From NCBI RefSeq assembly GCF_003704105.1, contig NZ_QUOQ01000007.1:1-64000 (forward strand): 64,000 nucleotides of DNA, in the 5' to 3' direction. Numbering within the stretch: the first letter of the stretch is position 1; every line of letters starts with the position of its first letter. Below the pieces are notes generated by a model. The model had not been told where the DNA came from. It made no database searches and saw only the letters and a list, made by a program, of their open reading frames with translations. Shown here in pieces: positions 47,102 through 55,528 of the stretch. Source of the DNA: Brevundimonas lutea (GTDB lineage: Bacteria; Pseudomonadota; Alphaproteobacteria; Caulobacterales; Caulobacteraceae). Made by a program: the position numbers and the translations under genes.

Positions 47102-47658
47102 CAGGCGGCTTCCTTTGCGCGCATGACCTTCTTGACCTTGGTCATGGCCCGGTCGCGGCGCAGGCGCGACAGGTGGTCGATGAACAGCACGCCGTTCAGG
47201 TGGTCGATCTCGTGCTGGATACAGGTGGCGAACAGGCCGTCGGCCTCGCGTTCCTGCCGCTGGCCGTACAGGTCCAGCCAGGCGACCCTGACCCGCGCCG
47301 GCCGCTTCACCTCGTCGAAATAGTCGGGGATGGACAGGCAGCCTTCCTCATAGGTCGACAGCTCGTCCGAGGCCCACAGGATCTCCGGATTGACGAAGAC
47401 CATGGGATTGCGCGCCGGCTCGGCGTCTTCGGAGGCGTCGTCCGGTTCGCCGTCGCCGACATCCATCACCACCACGCGGCGCAGATCGCCGATCTGGATC
47501 GCGGCAAGGCCGATGCCCGGCGCGTCGTACATGGTCTCCAGCATGTCGGCGGCCAGCGTCTTCACGTCCTCGTCGATCGCGGCCACGGGGGCGCAGACCT
47601 GTTTCAGCACCTGCAGATCGGCGGGCTTGTCGACGGTGAGGATACGGCGAAGGGACAT
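47101..47658 (-). CDS. def: Peptide deformylase
   Basis: The start at 47658 ([18 protein letters not shown]) gives 185 aa. The three deformylase motifs are present: [10 protein letters not shown] (near 49-58, motif 1), EGCLSIP (near 104-110, the Cys ligand) and QHEIDHLNG (near 146-154, two His ligands). It removes the formyl group from nascent chains. An Asp/Glu-rich insert lies between motifs 1 and 2. The partner fmt is not next to it. Confidence 0.96.
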   Translation of the reverse strand: MSLRRILTVDKPADLQVLKQVCAPVAAIDEDVKTLAADMLETMYDAPGIGLAAIQIGDLRRVVVMDVGDGEPDDASEDAEPARNPMVFVNPEILWASDELSTYEEGCLSIPDYFDEVKRPARVRVAWLDLYGQRQEREADGLFATCIQHEIDHLNGVLFIDHLSRLRRDRAMTKVKKVMRAKEAA

Positions 47659-47717
47659 GCGGCGGAGGTAGGCCCGGCGCCCGCGCCGGTCAAGCGAGGC
47701 GACGCGTCGCGCCGAGG

Positions 47718-47876
47718 TCAACCCGCCGCCGGCGCGCCGGACATGAGCGCCACGCTCAGGATCTGCCAGGCCGCGAAGAGCAGACCGGCCAGGGCGACGG
47801 CCAGTCCGGTCATCATGCCCTTGCGTCGACGATCCAGCATGGCGTCGAACCGCTCGGGGTCCTCGGCGCGAGACAC
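47718..47876 (-). CDS. Small membrane protein, possibly 3' half of a frameshifted gene
   Basis: The GTG at 47876 opens a 52-aa frame [20 protein letters not shown] followed by one TM helix ([22 protein letters not shown]). The same frame is open upstream and reads [21 protein letters not shown]. Just before that, a different frame starts at an ATG (48013) with GGAGGG and encodes MIGILAALGALLAGLYLALRDGL, another TM helix. The two halves may be one two-TM protein split by a frameshift. Confidence 0.5.
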   Translation of the reverse strand: MSRAEDPERFDAMLDRRRKGMMTGLAVALAGLLFAAWQILSVALMSGAPAAG

Positions 47877-48162
47877 GGTGCGGGCCCGGTCGCCGGGGCG
47901 CCGGGGCGCCGGATCAGGCCCGTTCGGCGCGCTGCCGTCCAGGGCAGTCCATCGCGCAGCGCAAGATACAATCCCGCCAGCAAGGCGCCGAGCGCGGCCA
48001 GAATTCCGATCATGGGACCCTCCGATCGTCCGTCCCTATCACGAAAGGGATGCCCCCGTAACGCATAAGGCGCACCGGGCCGTTCCGACACACGCGGGAG
48101 TGGCGCCATAGATGCATCCGCCCCCTCGACCACGCTCTGTGGTTGTATCAGGAGGGGACATC

Positions 48163-48624
48163 ATGTCCAAGTTCATCATCGCGGCGGCCGTGGCCGTCAT
48201 CGCCGCCTCGGCTTCGGTTTCGGCGGAGGCCGGCGACCGGGGTCGCCACAACGACCGCCATCAGGCCCGCTCCAGCGGCGGCCTGCTGGGTCTGGGCCTG
48301 AACGTCGGCGGCCGCGGCGGCCTGCTCGACCTCGACGCCCGGGTCGGCGGGAACCGGCGGGGCGGCCTTGTCGATCTCGATGTCGATGTCGGCGGGCGCG
48401 ACCGGGATCGCGGTCAGCGCGGCCGCCAGTCCGGCGGCCTGATCGACGCCGACGTCAATGTCGGCGGCGGGCGCGGACTGATCGACGCCGACGTCACTGT
48501 CGGCGGACGCGACCGTCGCGATCGCCACGACAGCCGCCGCAACGACCGTCGCAATGATCGTCGCGGCGGGTCGGCCATCGATCTGGACGTCGGCATCCTG
48601 CAGGGCGGCGTCGGCGGCTACTGA
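48163..48624 (+). CDS. Exported Gly/Asp repeat protein
   Basis: The ATG at 48163 follows AGGAGGGG and gives 153 aa with signal MSKFIIAAAVAVIAASASVSAEA. The mature protein has repeats of about 12-20 residues on the theme GGLIDADVNVGG (GLLGLGLNVGG, GLLDLDARVGG, GLVDLDVDVGG, GLIDADVNVGG, RGLIDADVTVGG), with Arg/Asp-rich spacers. The repeats could form a beta-roll or filament-like structure. No family is recognised. Confidence 0.72.
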   Translation: MSKFIIAAAVAVIAASASVSAEAGDRGRHNDRHQARSSGGLLGLGLNVGGRGGLLDLDARVGGNRRGGLVDLDVDVGGRDRDRGQRGRQSGGLIDADVNVGGGRGLIDADVTVGGRDRRDRHDSRRNDRRNDRRGGSAIDLDVGILQGGVGGY

Positions 48625-48656
48625 ACCGCCCACCCCTGCCCCCGGCCAGGCCCCGT

Positions 48657-49055
48657 CTATTCCCGCCCGGGAAGCAGGCGGGGCCTGCGCTCGGCGTCGA
48701 TCGCCACATAGGTGAAGACGCCCTCGGTCACCTTGATCGACTCCTGGCCATAGCGCGGCCGCTTCCAGGCCTCGACACGTACCCCGACGGAAGTCCGGCC
48801 GGTGCGCACCACCCGGGCGTAGATCGAGACCTCGTCGCCCACCGACACCGGCTGGTGGAACACCATCCCGTCCACCGCCACGGTCGAGCACCGCCCCTGG
48901 GCGACCTGAAACGCCGGGGTCGCCCCCGCCAGGTCCATGTGCGCCAAGAGCCAGCCGCCGAAGATGTCGCCCTCGGGGTTGGTGTCGGCCGGCATGGCGA
49001 TCACCCGTCCGACGGGTTCGCCCTCGGGCAGGGTGGGAGATGAGGCGTCGGTCAT
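48657..49055 (-). CDS. Acyl-CoA thioesterase, hotdog fold (YciA-like)
   Basis: The 132-aa protein has MPADTNPEGDIFGGWLLAHMDLAGA near 20-44, the conserved N-P-x-G-D-I-F-G-G-W active-site motif, and later beta strands ending FTYVAIDAERRPRLLP. It hydrolyses acyl-CoA thioesters. It is 8 bp upstream of the HTH gene that ends at 49064 and runs on the same strand. Confidence 0.93.
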   Translation of the reverse strand: MTDASSPTLPEGEPVGRVIAMPADTNPEGDIFGGWLLAHMDLAGATPAFQVAQGRCSTVAVDGMVFHQPVSVGDEVSIYARVVRTGRTSVGVRVEAWKRPRYGQESIKVTEGVFTYVAIDAERRPRLLPGRE

Positions 49056-49063
49056 CCCGCCTC

Positions 49064-50221
49064 TTAGGCCGCGTCGTCGTCGAATGACAACGGCTCGCCG
49101 TCAGGCCCCAGATAGGTCCACAGCGGCCGGCCGTGCTGGTCCCGCGGCGGCGGCGCCACCGGCTCGCCGCGCCGGGCCTTCTCCACCTCCTCGTCGCGCC
49201 ACTGCTCGCCCTGCGGCCCGATCCAGCCGCCGCGCAGCAGCACCGCCCGCTCCATCTGGTACCAGTCGCCGGGCAGGGGCTCGACCCGCACGCCCGTCTC
49301 GATCTCGCGCGCCACGGCCCAGCGCGCCCACGACAGGATCGCCTCGCGGATGTCGCGCGCCACCAGCACCGTGGCGTTCCAGTGCTCCTTGCGCTGCTCT
49401 TCCTTCCACTGCCAATAGCGGCTCTTGGCCGGATGCGAATGTCGGCCGTCGGGGTCGATAGCCAGAAGCGCTCTCAGAACCGCCTGATCCCCGGTGATGC
49501 AGTCGACCAGCTGGTCCAGCGTCACCGTCCCCCGGCCACCCCGCCCGCCGCCGCTCGCGGCCGCCTCCCGCGCCTTGGCCGCCTGGCTCAGGCTCGCGGC
49601 CAGCGCCGCCAGCGTCCTCGCCTCGCCCAGCCGGTTCTGCCGCATCGCCTCGGCCACGCCACTCAACGCCTGCCGCGCCAGCACCGCCGGATCGCCCGCG
49701 TCGTCGAACGGGTCCAGCGGCGGGACCAGCAGGTCCTCCAGCACCACCCCCTGGCCCTTGGCCCGCTCCCGCGCCCGCGCCTGTCGCGGCCGAGACCAGC
49801 CATGCCGACGCGCGCGGCGCCAGATATTGTCCGCCGTCACCCCATAGCGTTCGGCCAGCACCCGCGCCGGCGCTCCCGCCAGATACAGCTCCGCGATCAA
49901 ATCCCAGGTCTCCGGCCCCTTGCGCTTGTACGGCGCGGGCCGCCGCCGCCGCGTCTTGGCCGGAGCGGCAGCCTCGGCCTCAGCCTCCGCCTCCCCGGCC
50001 TCCACCCGCGCAGCATGCTCCCGAGCCCGAGCGTCCCCCACCGCCGCCTTGGTGAACCCGTCCAGACAGGCCCGCCGATAGACCGACCCCGCCGACACCT
50101 TCCACTTCGCCGCCACCTCCTTCGCGCTGGCCCCGCCCGCATACTCCTCCGCGATCAAGGCCCAGGTCTCGGCCGACAGCCGATAATGCGTGGCGCGAGC
50201 AGGCGGAACGGCGCGGGACAT
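49064..50221 (-). CDS. Double HTH hypothetical protein
   Basis: The 385-aa protein has two HTH-like units: RLSAETWALIAEEYAGGASAKEVAAKWKVSAGSVYRRA (about 13-50) and PETWDLIAELYLAGAPARVLAERYGVTADNIWRRARRHGW (about 103-142). Between them is an Ala/Glu linker, and after them a helical segment (RLGEARTLAALAASLSQAAK) and a Gly-rich stretch. The C-terminal 150 residues (RHSHPAKSRYWQWKEEQRKEHWNATVLVARDI...) match nothing recognised. The domain style recalls terminase small subunits and the gene at 30402. It lies next to the island at 50.3 kb. Confidence 0.7.
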   Translation of the reverse strand: MSRAVPPARATHYRLSAETWALIAEEYAGGASAKEVAAKWKVSAGSVYRRACLDGFTKAAVGDARAREHAARVEAGEAEAEAEAAAPAKTRRRRPAPYKRKGPETWDLIAELYLAGAPARVLAERYGVTADNIWRRARRHGWSRPRQARARERAKGQGVVLEDLLVPPLDPFDDAGDPAVLARQALSGVAEAMRQNRLGEARTLAALAASLSQAAKAREAAASGGGRGGRGTVTLDQLVDCITGDQAVLRALLAIDPDGRHSHPAKSRYWQWKEEQRKEHWNATVLVARDIREAILSWARWAVAREIETGVRVEPLPGDWYQMERAVLLRGGWIGPQGEQWRDEEVEKARRGEPVAPPPRDQHGRPLWTYLGPDGEPLSFDDDAA

Positions 50222-50367
50222 GCCGAGGAGGTTGGCGCGCGCATGCGTCAGAAGCGGTCGGGGGTTAACCGTCTCTGACAGTGGCAGCTTAGAACCGATA
50301 CTTGGCGAGAGCGCTTTCGTTGTTTCATGCTGTCGAAGCCGGCTTTAAGGTACGTCGGTCAGCCGAC

Positions 50368-51213
50368 ATGGACTGGCATCTTGAAGCGGCTGAGAAGAGG
50401 CTGAGGGCCATGTTTAGGCGATGGTTTGATCTGACGCTCGACCCAGATCACCATACCCATGACACTGACGGGCTTTATCGCCTTTTTGTGACCGCGGCAC
50501 TGGCGATCATCGTTGTTTTCGCGGCCACCGTCTGGCTGGGGACGTGGGGTGAGCCAGGCCAGTTAGGGGATTTCTTCGGGGGGTTTCTCAACCCGATACT
50601 GACCTTCATCACGTTTATGGGTGTGCTTGCAACGATCCTGCTTCAACATCGCGAACTTAAAGAGACACGAGGTGAGCTCGCCAAATCAGCCGAGGCGCTC
50701 GCTACCCAGAACGATATATCTGGACGCCAGTTATTTGAGTCGTCATTTTTCCAGATGCTTTCACTTCACAACAGCATCGTGACGAGCATAGATCTTAATT
50801 TGGGAGATAGTAAGCAAAGACACGGACGAGACTGCTTCAACAACTTTCTTTCGCACCTCCAACGCGCGTATTTTTCAAAAAAGCGCGAAATGTCCGGAAG
50901 TGATGAGATAGACATTATAACTGAGGCATATAACGAATATTGGTCGCGAAAAAATACCGAGCTAGGACACTATTATAGACATCTATTCAATATCACACGC
51001 TACATCATAGCTCACCGCTACTTTCAGCCATATCACGGGAAGATGCTCAGATCGCAGCTATCGGATCAAGAACTCGTGCTGTTATACTACAATTCACTGA
51101 CCACGCGAGGAGCGGCATTCAAAGATCTGGCGAAGAAAATCGATCTGTTCGACAATTTACCTAAAGAAATGCTTTTGGACCCTAGCCACATTAAATGGCT
51201 CTCAGACTTCTAG
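50368..51213 (+). CDS. Putative phage abortive-infection membrane protein (AbiC-like)
   Basis: The ATG at 50368 (MDWHLEAAEKRLRAMFRRW) gives 281 aa; a TTG at 50302 is a longer alternative. Two TM helices lie near 36-60 and 72-92. The core reads GDFFGGFLNPILTFITFMGVLATILLQHRELKETR, a short coiled coil, QLFESSFFQMLSLHNSI, then HYYRHLFNITRYIIA and LRSQLSDQELVLLYYNSLT. This order matches the putative AbiC family (Pfam putAbiC) as known to me. The gene is AT-rich compared with its neighbours. It is convergent with the ATPase at 51210, with 4 bases of overlap. Confidence 0.8.
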   Translation: MDWHLEAAEKRLRAMFRRWFDLTLDPDHHTHDTDGLYRLFVTAALAIIVVFAATVWLGTWGEPGQLGDFFGGFLNPILTFITFMGVLATILLQHRELKETRGELAKSAEALATQNDISGRQLFESSFFQMLSLHNSIVTSIDLNLGDSKQRHGRDCFNNFLSHLQRAYFSKKREMSGSDEIDIITEAYNEYWSRKNTELGHYYRHLFNITRYIIAHRYFQPYHGKMLRSQLSDQELVLLYYNSLTTRGAAFKDLAKKIDLFDNLPKEMLLDPSHIKWLSDF

Positions 51214-52370
51214 ACAACAATTACTCGCTCGTGATCATTTTTTGCCAGCCGCGATCGTATCGCCATACGAAATTTTGGCGACACAAGCCGATAGGCGTTA
51301 TTTTTAGGCGTTCTGCGAATCATAGGGCTGGATTCTTTGCTGAAGCCAGCCAGAATTTGTATTACATTTAGTCCTACATTCGCAGTGCTGACCGGAAATT
51401 CGTCCCGAACAATCCGTTCAATGTCGGTCGATGTGAAATCCTCAGTTTCGCACTGACCAAGAGCAAAGATGACCTGATTCTTGCGTCCTGCGCGCGTCTC
51501 TCGAGCGTTCATTATCCCGTCAATGATGGCCCAATCCGCCGAGAGATACTCATCCATCCACTGCCTCTCCGCGATTGATACTACCTCGTTAGAAATTTCT
51601 CCATCGTTTTTAATGGCTTCATAGGCAATATTAAGACAAAACTCATGAATATGCTGAGCGATTCTGTCAGTCTTCCAGGATATATCATGGAGCAACTGCG
51701 TTTTATCGACAGTTATATTGAGTCCAATCTCTCTTTCTAATCCTCTCTCAATAAGATCAACGGCCTCCGCCTGACTCATTCTTGCTACCTCAGGAATCTC
51801 CGTCAATCGATTTGAGATCGTAGACCCGCTTGCAAGCTTCGAAATCATGGCGCGAATGTCATTGGGCGTGCCGACGATAACGATTTTTACATTAGCGGCC
51901 GCGACCGATTCATCGTCAGCGGATATTATCGCAGCCGCGATTTCACGAAGTATTTTATCATTGTCCACCACCTGTTCAAAGTTATCTAAAACAAGGACGG
52001 CTTGGCGAGACCCCGCCTGATGGCGAATATATTGCACAAAACGGAGCAACGAACTGACAGAACCAAAGTCAGGTTCGATACCAGACTCGGCCATCTTGCT
52101 TTCGATTGCAGCAGAAAGGCTCCCCATCGAGTCAGCGGTCGAGAGGTTCATCACCTGTGTGAAGACGTCGAGTTCACGGAAAATCTTTTTGTAAAGCCAA
52201 GTCTTACCGTTTCCACTTTCGCCATGGATAACAATAAATTTTGTGGAGCTCAAAGCACGACGAAGCTTTTCTTCTAACTCTTCACGCCGAACATACATCC
52301 GATCATTGATGTCAGATGCTCTGGGCGTGAACACCCTTGCTGGCGGGTTCGTAGGTGTAAATTTCGGCAT
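51210..52370 (-). CDS. Orphan P-loop ATPase, putative defence protein
   Basis: The ATG at 52370 is preceded by AGGGAG; the GTG two codons upstream is less likely. The 386-aa product has an N-terminal RVFTPRASDINDRMYVRREELEEKL segment, Walker A IHGESGNGKTWLY (near 46-58), Walker B AVLVLDNFEQ (near 123-132), an IVIVGTPNDIRAMI sensor-like strand, and a C-terminal part that could be a winged helix (YRLVSPKFRMAIRSRL). It fits AAA_16/STAND-like ATPases. No nuclease or sensor domain is recognised. It is AT-rich like the AbiC-like gene it faces. Confidence 0.7.
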   Translation of the reverse strand: MPKFTPTNPPARVFTPRASDINDRMYVRREELEEKLRRALSSTKFIVIHGESGNGKTWLYKKIFRELDVFTQVMNLSTADSMGSLSAAIESKMAESGIEPDFGSVSSLLRFVQYIRHQAGSRQAVLVLDNFEQVVDNDKILREIAAAIISADDESVAAANVKIVIVGTPNDIRAMISKLASGSTISNRLTEIPEVARMSQAEAVDLIERGLEREIGLNITVDKTQLLHDISWKTDRIAQHIHEFCLNIAYEAIKNDGEISNEVVSIAERQWMDEYLSADWAIIDGIMNARETRAGRKNQVIFALGQCETEDFTSTDIERIVRDEFPVSTANVGLNVIQILAGFSKESSPMIRRTPKNNAYRLVSPKFRMAIRSRLAKNDHERVIVV

Positions 52371-52401
52371 GCCCACTCCCTAAGGTAGATCGGCCAAACC
52401 C

Positions 52402-54210
52402 TCAATCCCCATCCATCTTCAGCGCCGCGATGAAGGCTTCCTGCGGGATCTCGACCTTGCCGAACTGGCGCATCCGCTTCTTGCCTTCCTTCTGTTTCTC
52501 CAGAAGCTTCTTCTTTCGCGTCGCGTCGCCGCCGTAGCATTTGGCGGTGACGTCCTTCCTCAGCGCGCGGACCGTCTCGCGGGCGATGATCTTGCCGCCG
52601 ATGGCGGCCTGGATCGGGATCTGGAACAGGTGCGAGGGGATCAGCTCCTTCATCTTCTCGACCATGCCCCGGCCGCGCGTCTCGGCGCGTGAGCGGTGGA
52701 CCAGCATCGACAGGGCGTCCACCGGCTCGGCGTTGACCAGGATGTTCATCTTGACCAGGTCGCCGACGCGGTAGTCGGCCAGCTCGTAGTCGAAGCTGGC
52801 GTATCCCTTTGAGATGGATTTCAGCCGGTCGTAGAAGTCGAACACCACCTCGTTCAGCGGCAGCTCATAGACCACCATGGCGCGGCTGCCGACATAGGAC
52901 AGCTCCTTCTGCTCGCCGCGGCGGTCCTGGCACAGCTTGATCACCCCGCCCAGATACTCGTCCGGGGTCATGATGGTGGCCTTGATCCAGGGCTCGGAGA
53001 TTTCCAGGATCTGCATCACGTCGGGCAGGTCGGCCGGGTTGTGCAGGTCGACGTCCGAGCCGTCGCGCAGCTTCAGCTTATAGACCACCGACGGCGCGGT
53101 CGCGATCAGGTCCAGATTGAATTCGCGGCTGAGACGCTCCTGGATGATCTCCAGGTGCAGCAGCCCCAGGAATCCGCAGCGGAAGCCGAAGCCGAGGGCG
53201 GCCGAGCTCTCCATCTCATAGGTGAAGGAGGCGTCGTTCAGGCGCAGGCGGCCGATGGCGGCGCGCAGGTCCTCGAAATCGGCGGCGTCGACCGGGAACA
53301 GGCCGCAGAACACCACCGACTGCACCTCCTTGAACCCCTTCAGCGGGGCGTCGGTGGGCTTCTTCTCGTCGGTGATGGTGTCGCCGACGGCGGCGTGGGC
53401 GACCTCCTTGATCTGGGCGGTGATGAAGCCGATCTCGCCGGGCCCCAGGCTCTCGACCGGGGTGTTCTTGGGCAGAAAGACCCCGACCCGGTCGACCAGG
53501 TGGGTCGAGCCGTTCTGCATCATCTTGACCCGCATCCCGGCCTTCAGCCGGCCATCGAAGACGCGGACCAGCAGCACCACGCCCAGGTACGGGTCGTACC
53601 AGGCGTCGACCAGCATGGCCTTCAGCGGCTTGGTCTCGTCGCCCTGGGGCGCGGGCAGGCGGGTGACGACGGCCTCCAGCACGTCGGCGATGCCGATGCC
53701 CGACTTGGCCGAACACAGCACGGCGTCGGAGGCGTCGATGCCGATGACGTCCTCGATCTGGGCGCGGACCCGCTCGGGCTCGGCGGCCGGCAGATCGATC
53801 TTGTTCAGGACGGGGACGATCTCGTGATTGTTGTCGATCGCCTGATAGACATTGGCCAGGGTCTGGGCCTCGACCCCTTGCGACGCATCCACCACCAGGA
53901 TCGAGCCCTCGCAGGCGGCCAGGCTGCGGCTGACCTCATAGGCGAAGTCCACATGGCCCGGCGTGTCCATCAGGTTCAGGACATAGGTTTCCCCATCCTG
54001 GGCGGTGTAGTTCAGACGCACGGTCTGCGCCTTGATGGTGATCCCCCGCTCCTGCTCGATCTCCATATTGTCGAGCACCTGGGAGCTCATCTCGCGCGCC
54101 GTCAGCCCCCCGGTTTCCTGGATCAGCCGATCGGAAAGCGTTGATTTCCCATGATCAATATGGGCGACGATCGAAAAGTTGCGGATGCGCTGGAGGGGGG
54201 TGTTCGACAT
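52402..54210 (-). CDS. lepA: Elongation factor 4 (LepA)
   Basis: The 602-aa GTPase has [18 protein letters not shown] (G1, about 12-29), the G2/G3 region [15 protein letters not shown] and G4 NKIDLP, EF-Tu-like domains and the LepA-specific C-terminal domain ending [16 protein letters not shown]. LepA acts in back-translocation and ribosome assembly. It starts next to the AT-rich island. Confidence 0.97.
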   Translation of the reverse strand: MSNTPLQRIRNFSIVAHIDHGKSTLSDRLIQETGGLTAREMSSQVLDNMEIEQERGITIKAQTVRLNYTAQDGETYVLNLMDTPGHVDFAYEVSRSLAACEGSILVVDASQGVEAQTLANVYQAIDNNHEIVPVLNKIDLPAAEPERVRAQIEDVIGIDASDAVLCSAKSGIGIADVLEAVVTRLPAPQGDETKPLKAMLVDAWYDPYLGVVLLVRVFDGRLKAGMRVKMMQNGSTHLVDRVGVFLPKNTPVESLGPGEIGFITAQIKEVAHAAVGDTITDEKKPTDAPLKGFKEVQSVVFCGLFPVDAADFEDLRAAIGRLRLNDASFTYEMESSAALGFGFRCGFLGLLHLEIIQERLSREFNLDLIATAPSVVYKLKLRDGSDVDLHNPADLPDVMQILEISEPWIKATIMTPDEYLGGVIKLCQDRRGEQKELSYVGSRAMVVYELPLNEVVFDFYDRLKSISKGYASFDYELADYRVGDLVKMNILVNAEPVDALSMLVHRSRAETRGRGMVEKMKELIPSHLFQIPIQAAIGGKIIARETVRALRKDVTAKCYGGDATRKKKLLEKQKEGKKRMRQFGKVEIPQEAFIAALKMDGD

Positions 54211-54379
54211 GGCGCCCGGCGCCTACCACGCCCGGCCCCCGCGCGCGAGGCCCGGACCCCATTGGCGCCGCCGAGATTAAACCTTGGTCATTCGGCGCTC
54301 CGCCGGTTTTCGGACACGCGGCCGTGATCTAAGGGGGTTCGATCGGCCTCCCCGCCGCCGTTATCAGGGACGTCTCCGC

Positions 54380-55519
54380 GTGCTGACCCGCCCCTCTCGC
54401 CTGCCGCTCCGCCTCGCCATCCTCGCCGCCGTGCTCGGCCTCGCCGCCTGTCATGGCGGGCAGGAAGCGGGTGCGGAAAAGGAGGGCGCCGCCTCCAGCC
54501 AAACCGTCACCGTGAGCACCGCCCGAACCGCGGCGCTGGACCGCACCGTCACGGCGTCCGGCGCGATCTCGGCCTGGGAAGAGGTGCCGGTCGGCGCCGA
54601 GGCCGGAGGCCTGACCGCCGTCGCCGTGCTGGCCGACGAGGGCCAGTATGTGCGCCAGGGCCAACCCCTGGTGCGGATGAACGACACCCTGTTGCGAGCG
54701 CAACTGACCCAGCAGCAGGCGTCGGTCGAGGCCGCCGAAGCCAACGCCGACCGCGAGGCGGGCGACCTGTCGCGGGCTCGTGAACTGAACGGACGGGGCT
54801 TCCTGTCCCAGGCGTCGCTGGATCTCGCCATCTCCGAGGAGCGCTCGGCCCAGGCCCAGCTCAGCCAGAGCCGGGCCGCCTTGGCCGAGACCCGCGCCCG
54901 TCTGGACCAGGCGGTAATCCGTGCGCCCGTGTCCGGCCTGATCATCAGCCGCAGCGTCACCCGAGGCCAGATCGTCGACGCCGGGGTCGAACTGTTCCGC
55001 CTGGTGCGCGACGGCCGGCTGGAGCTGGACGCCCAAGTTCCCGAGACCGAGCTGAATCTTGTCCGCGCCGGACAATCGGCGACGGTCAGCTCCGACCAGG
55101 TCGGCCAGGCGGCGGGCCGGGTGCGCATCGTGACGCCCGAGGTCGACGCCGAGACGCGCCTGGGGGTGGCGCGCATCGCCCTCGCGGCACCCGGATCCTT
55201 CCGTCCCGGCATGTTCGGCCGCGCCGAGATCGCCGTGGGGGCCCAGCCTGCCGTGGTGGTGCCGACAGCCTCGGTGCTGTTCCGCGAGAACCGCGCCGGC
55301 GTCTATGTGCTGGGCGCCGAGAACCGCGTCCGCTTCCAACCCGTGCGGGTGTTGGCCAGGTCCGAAGCCGAGACCTCGGTCGACGGCGTGGCCGAGGGCG
55401 CGCGCGTCGTGGTCGAGGGCGCCGGCTTCCTCGGCGAGGGCGATGTGGTGCGCGTGGTCCAGCCGACCGCCGCACCGGCTCGCCCCGCTCCCGCCCCGGC
55501 CGCCAAGACGGCCGGCTGA
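54380..55519 (+). CDS. RND efflux membrane-fusion (adaptor) lipoprotein
   Basis: The GTG at 54380 has AGGGA ten bases before it and gives 379 aa; upstream frame is Arg-rich and not coding. The lipobox is LAAC (near 24). The adaptor plan is complete: a barrel-sandwich hybrid (GAISAWEEVPVGAEAGG), a coiled-coil hairpin (QLTQQQASVEAAEANADREAGDLSRARELNGRG), a second lipoyl half (VIRAPVSGLI), a beta-barrel and a membrane-proximal domain. It works with the permease at 55529, 9 bp away. Confidence 0.93.
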   Translation: MLTRPSRLPLRLAILAAVLGLAACHGGQEAGAEKEGAASSQTVTVSTARTAALDRTVTASGAISAWEEVPVGAEAGGLTAVAVLADEGQYVRQGQPLVRMNDTLLRAQLTQQQASVEAAEANADREAGDLSRARELNGRGFLSQASLDLAISEERSAQAQLSQSRAALAETRARLDQAVIRAPVSGLIISRSVTRGQIVDAGVELFRLVRDGRLELDAQVPETELNLVRAGQSATVSSDQVGQAAGRVRIVTPEVDAETRLGVARIALAAPGSFRPGMFGRAEIAVGAQPAVVVPTASVLFRENRAGVYVLGAENRVRFQPVRVLARSEAETSVDGVAEGARVVVEGAGFLGEGDVVRVVQPTAAPARPAPAPAAKTAG

Positions 55520-55528
55520 GGTCCGGCC

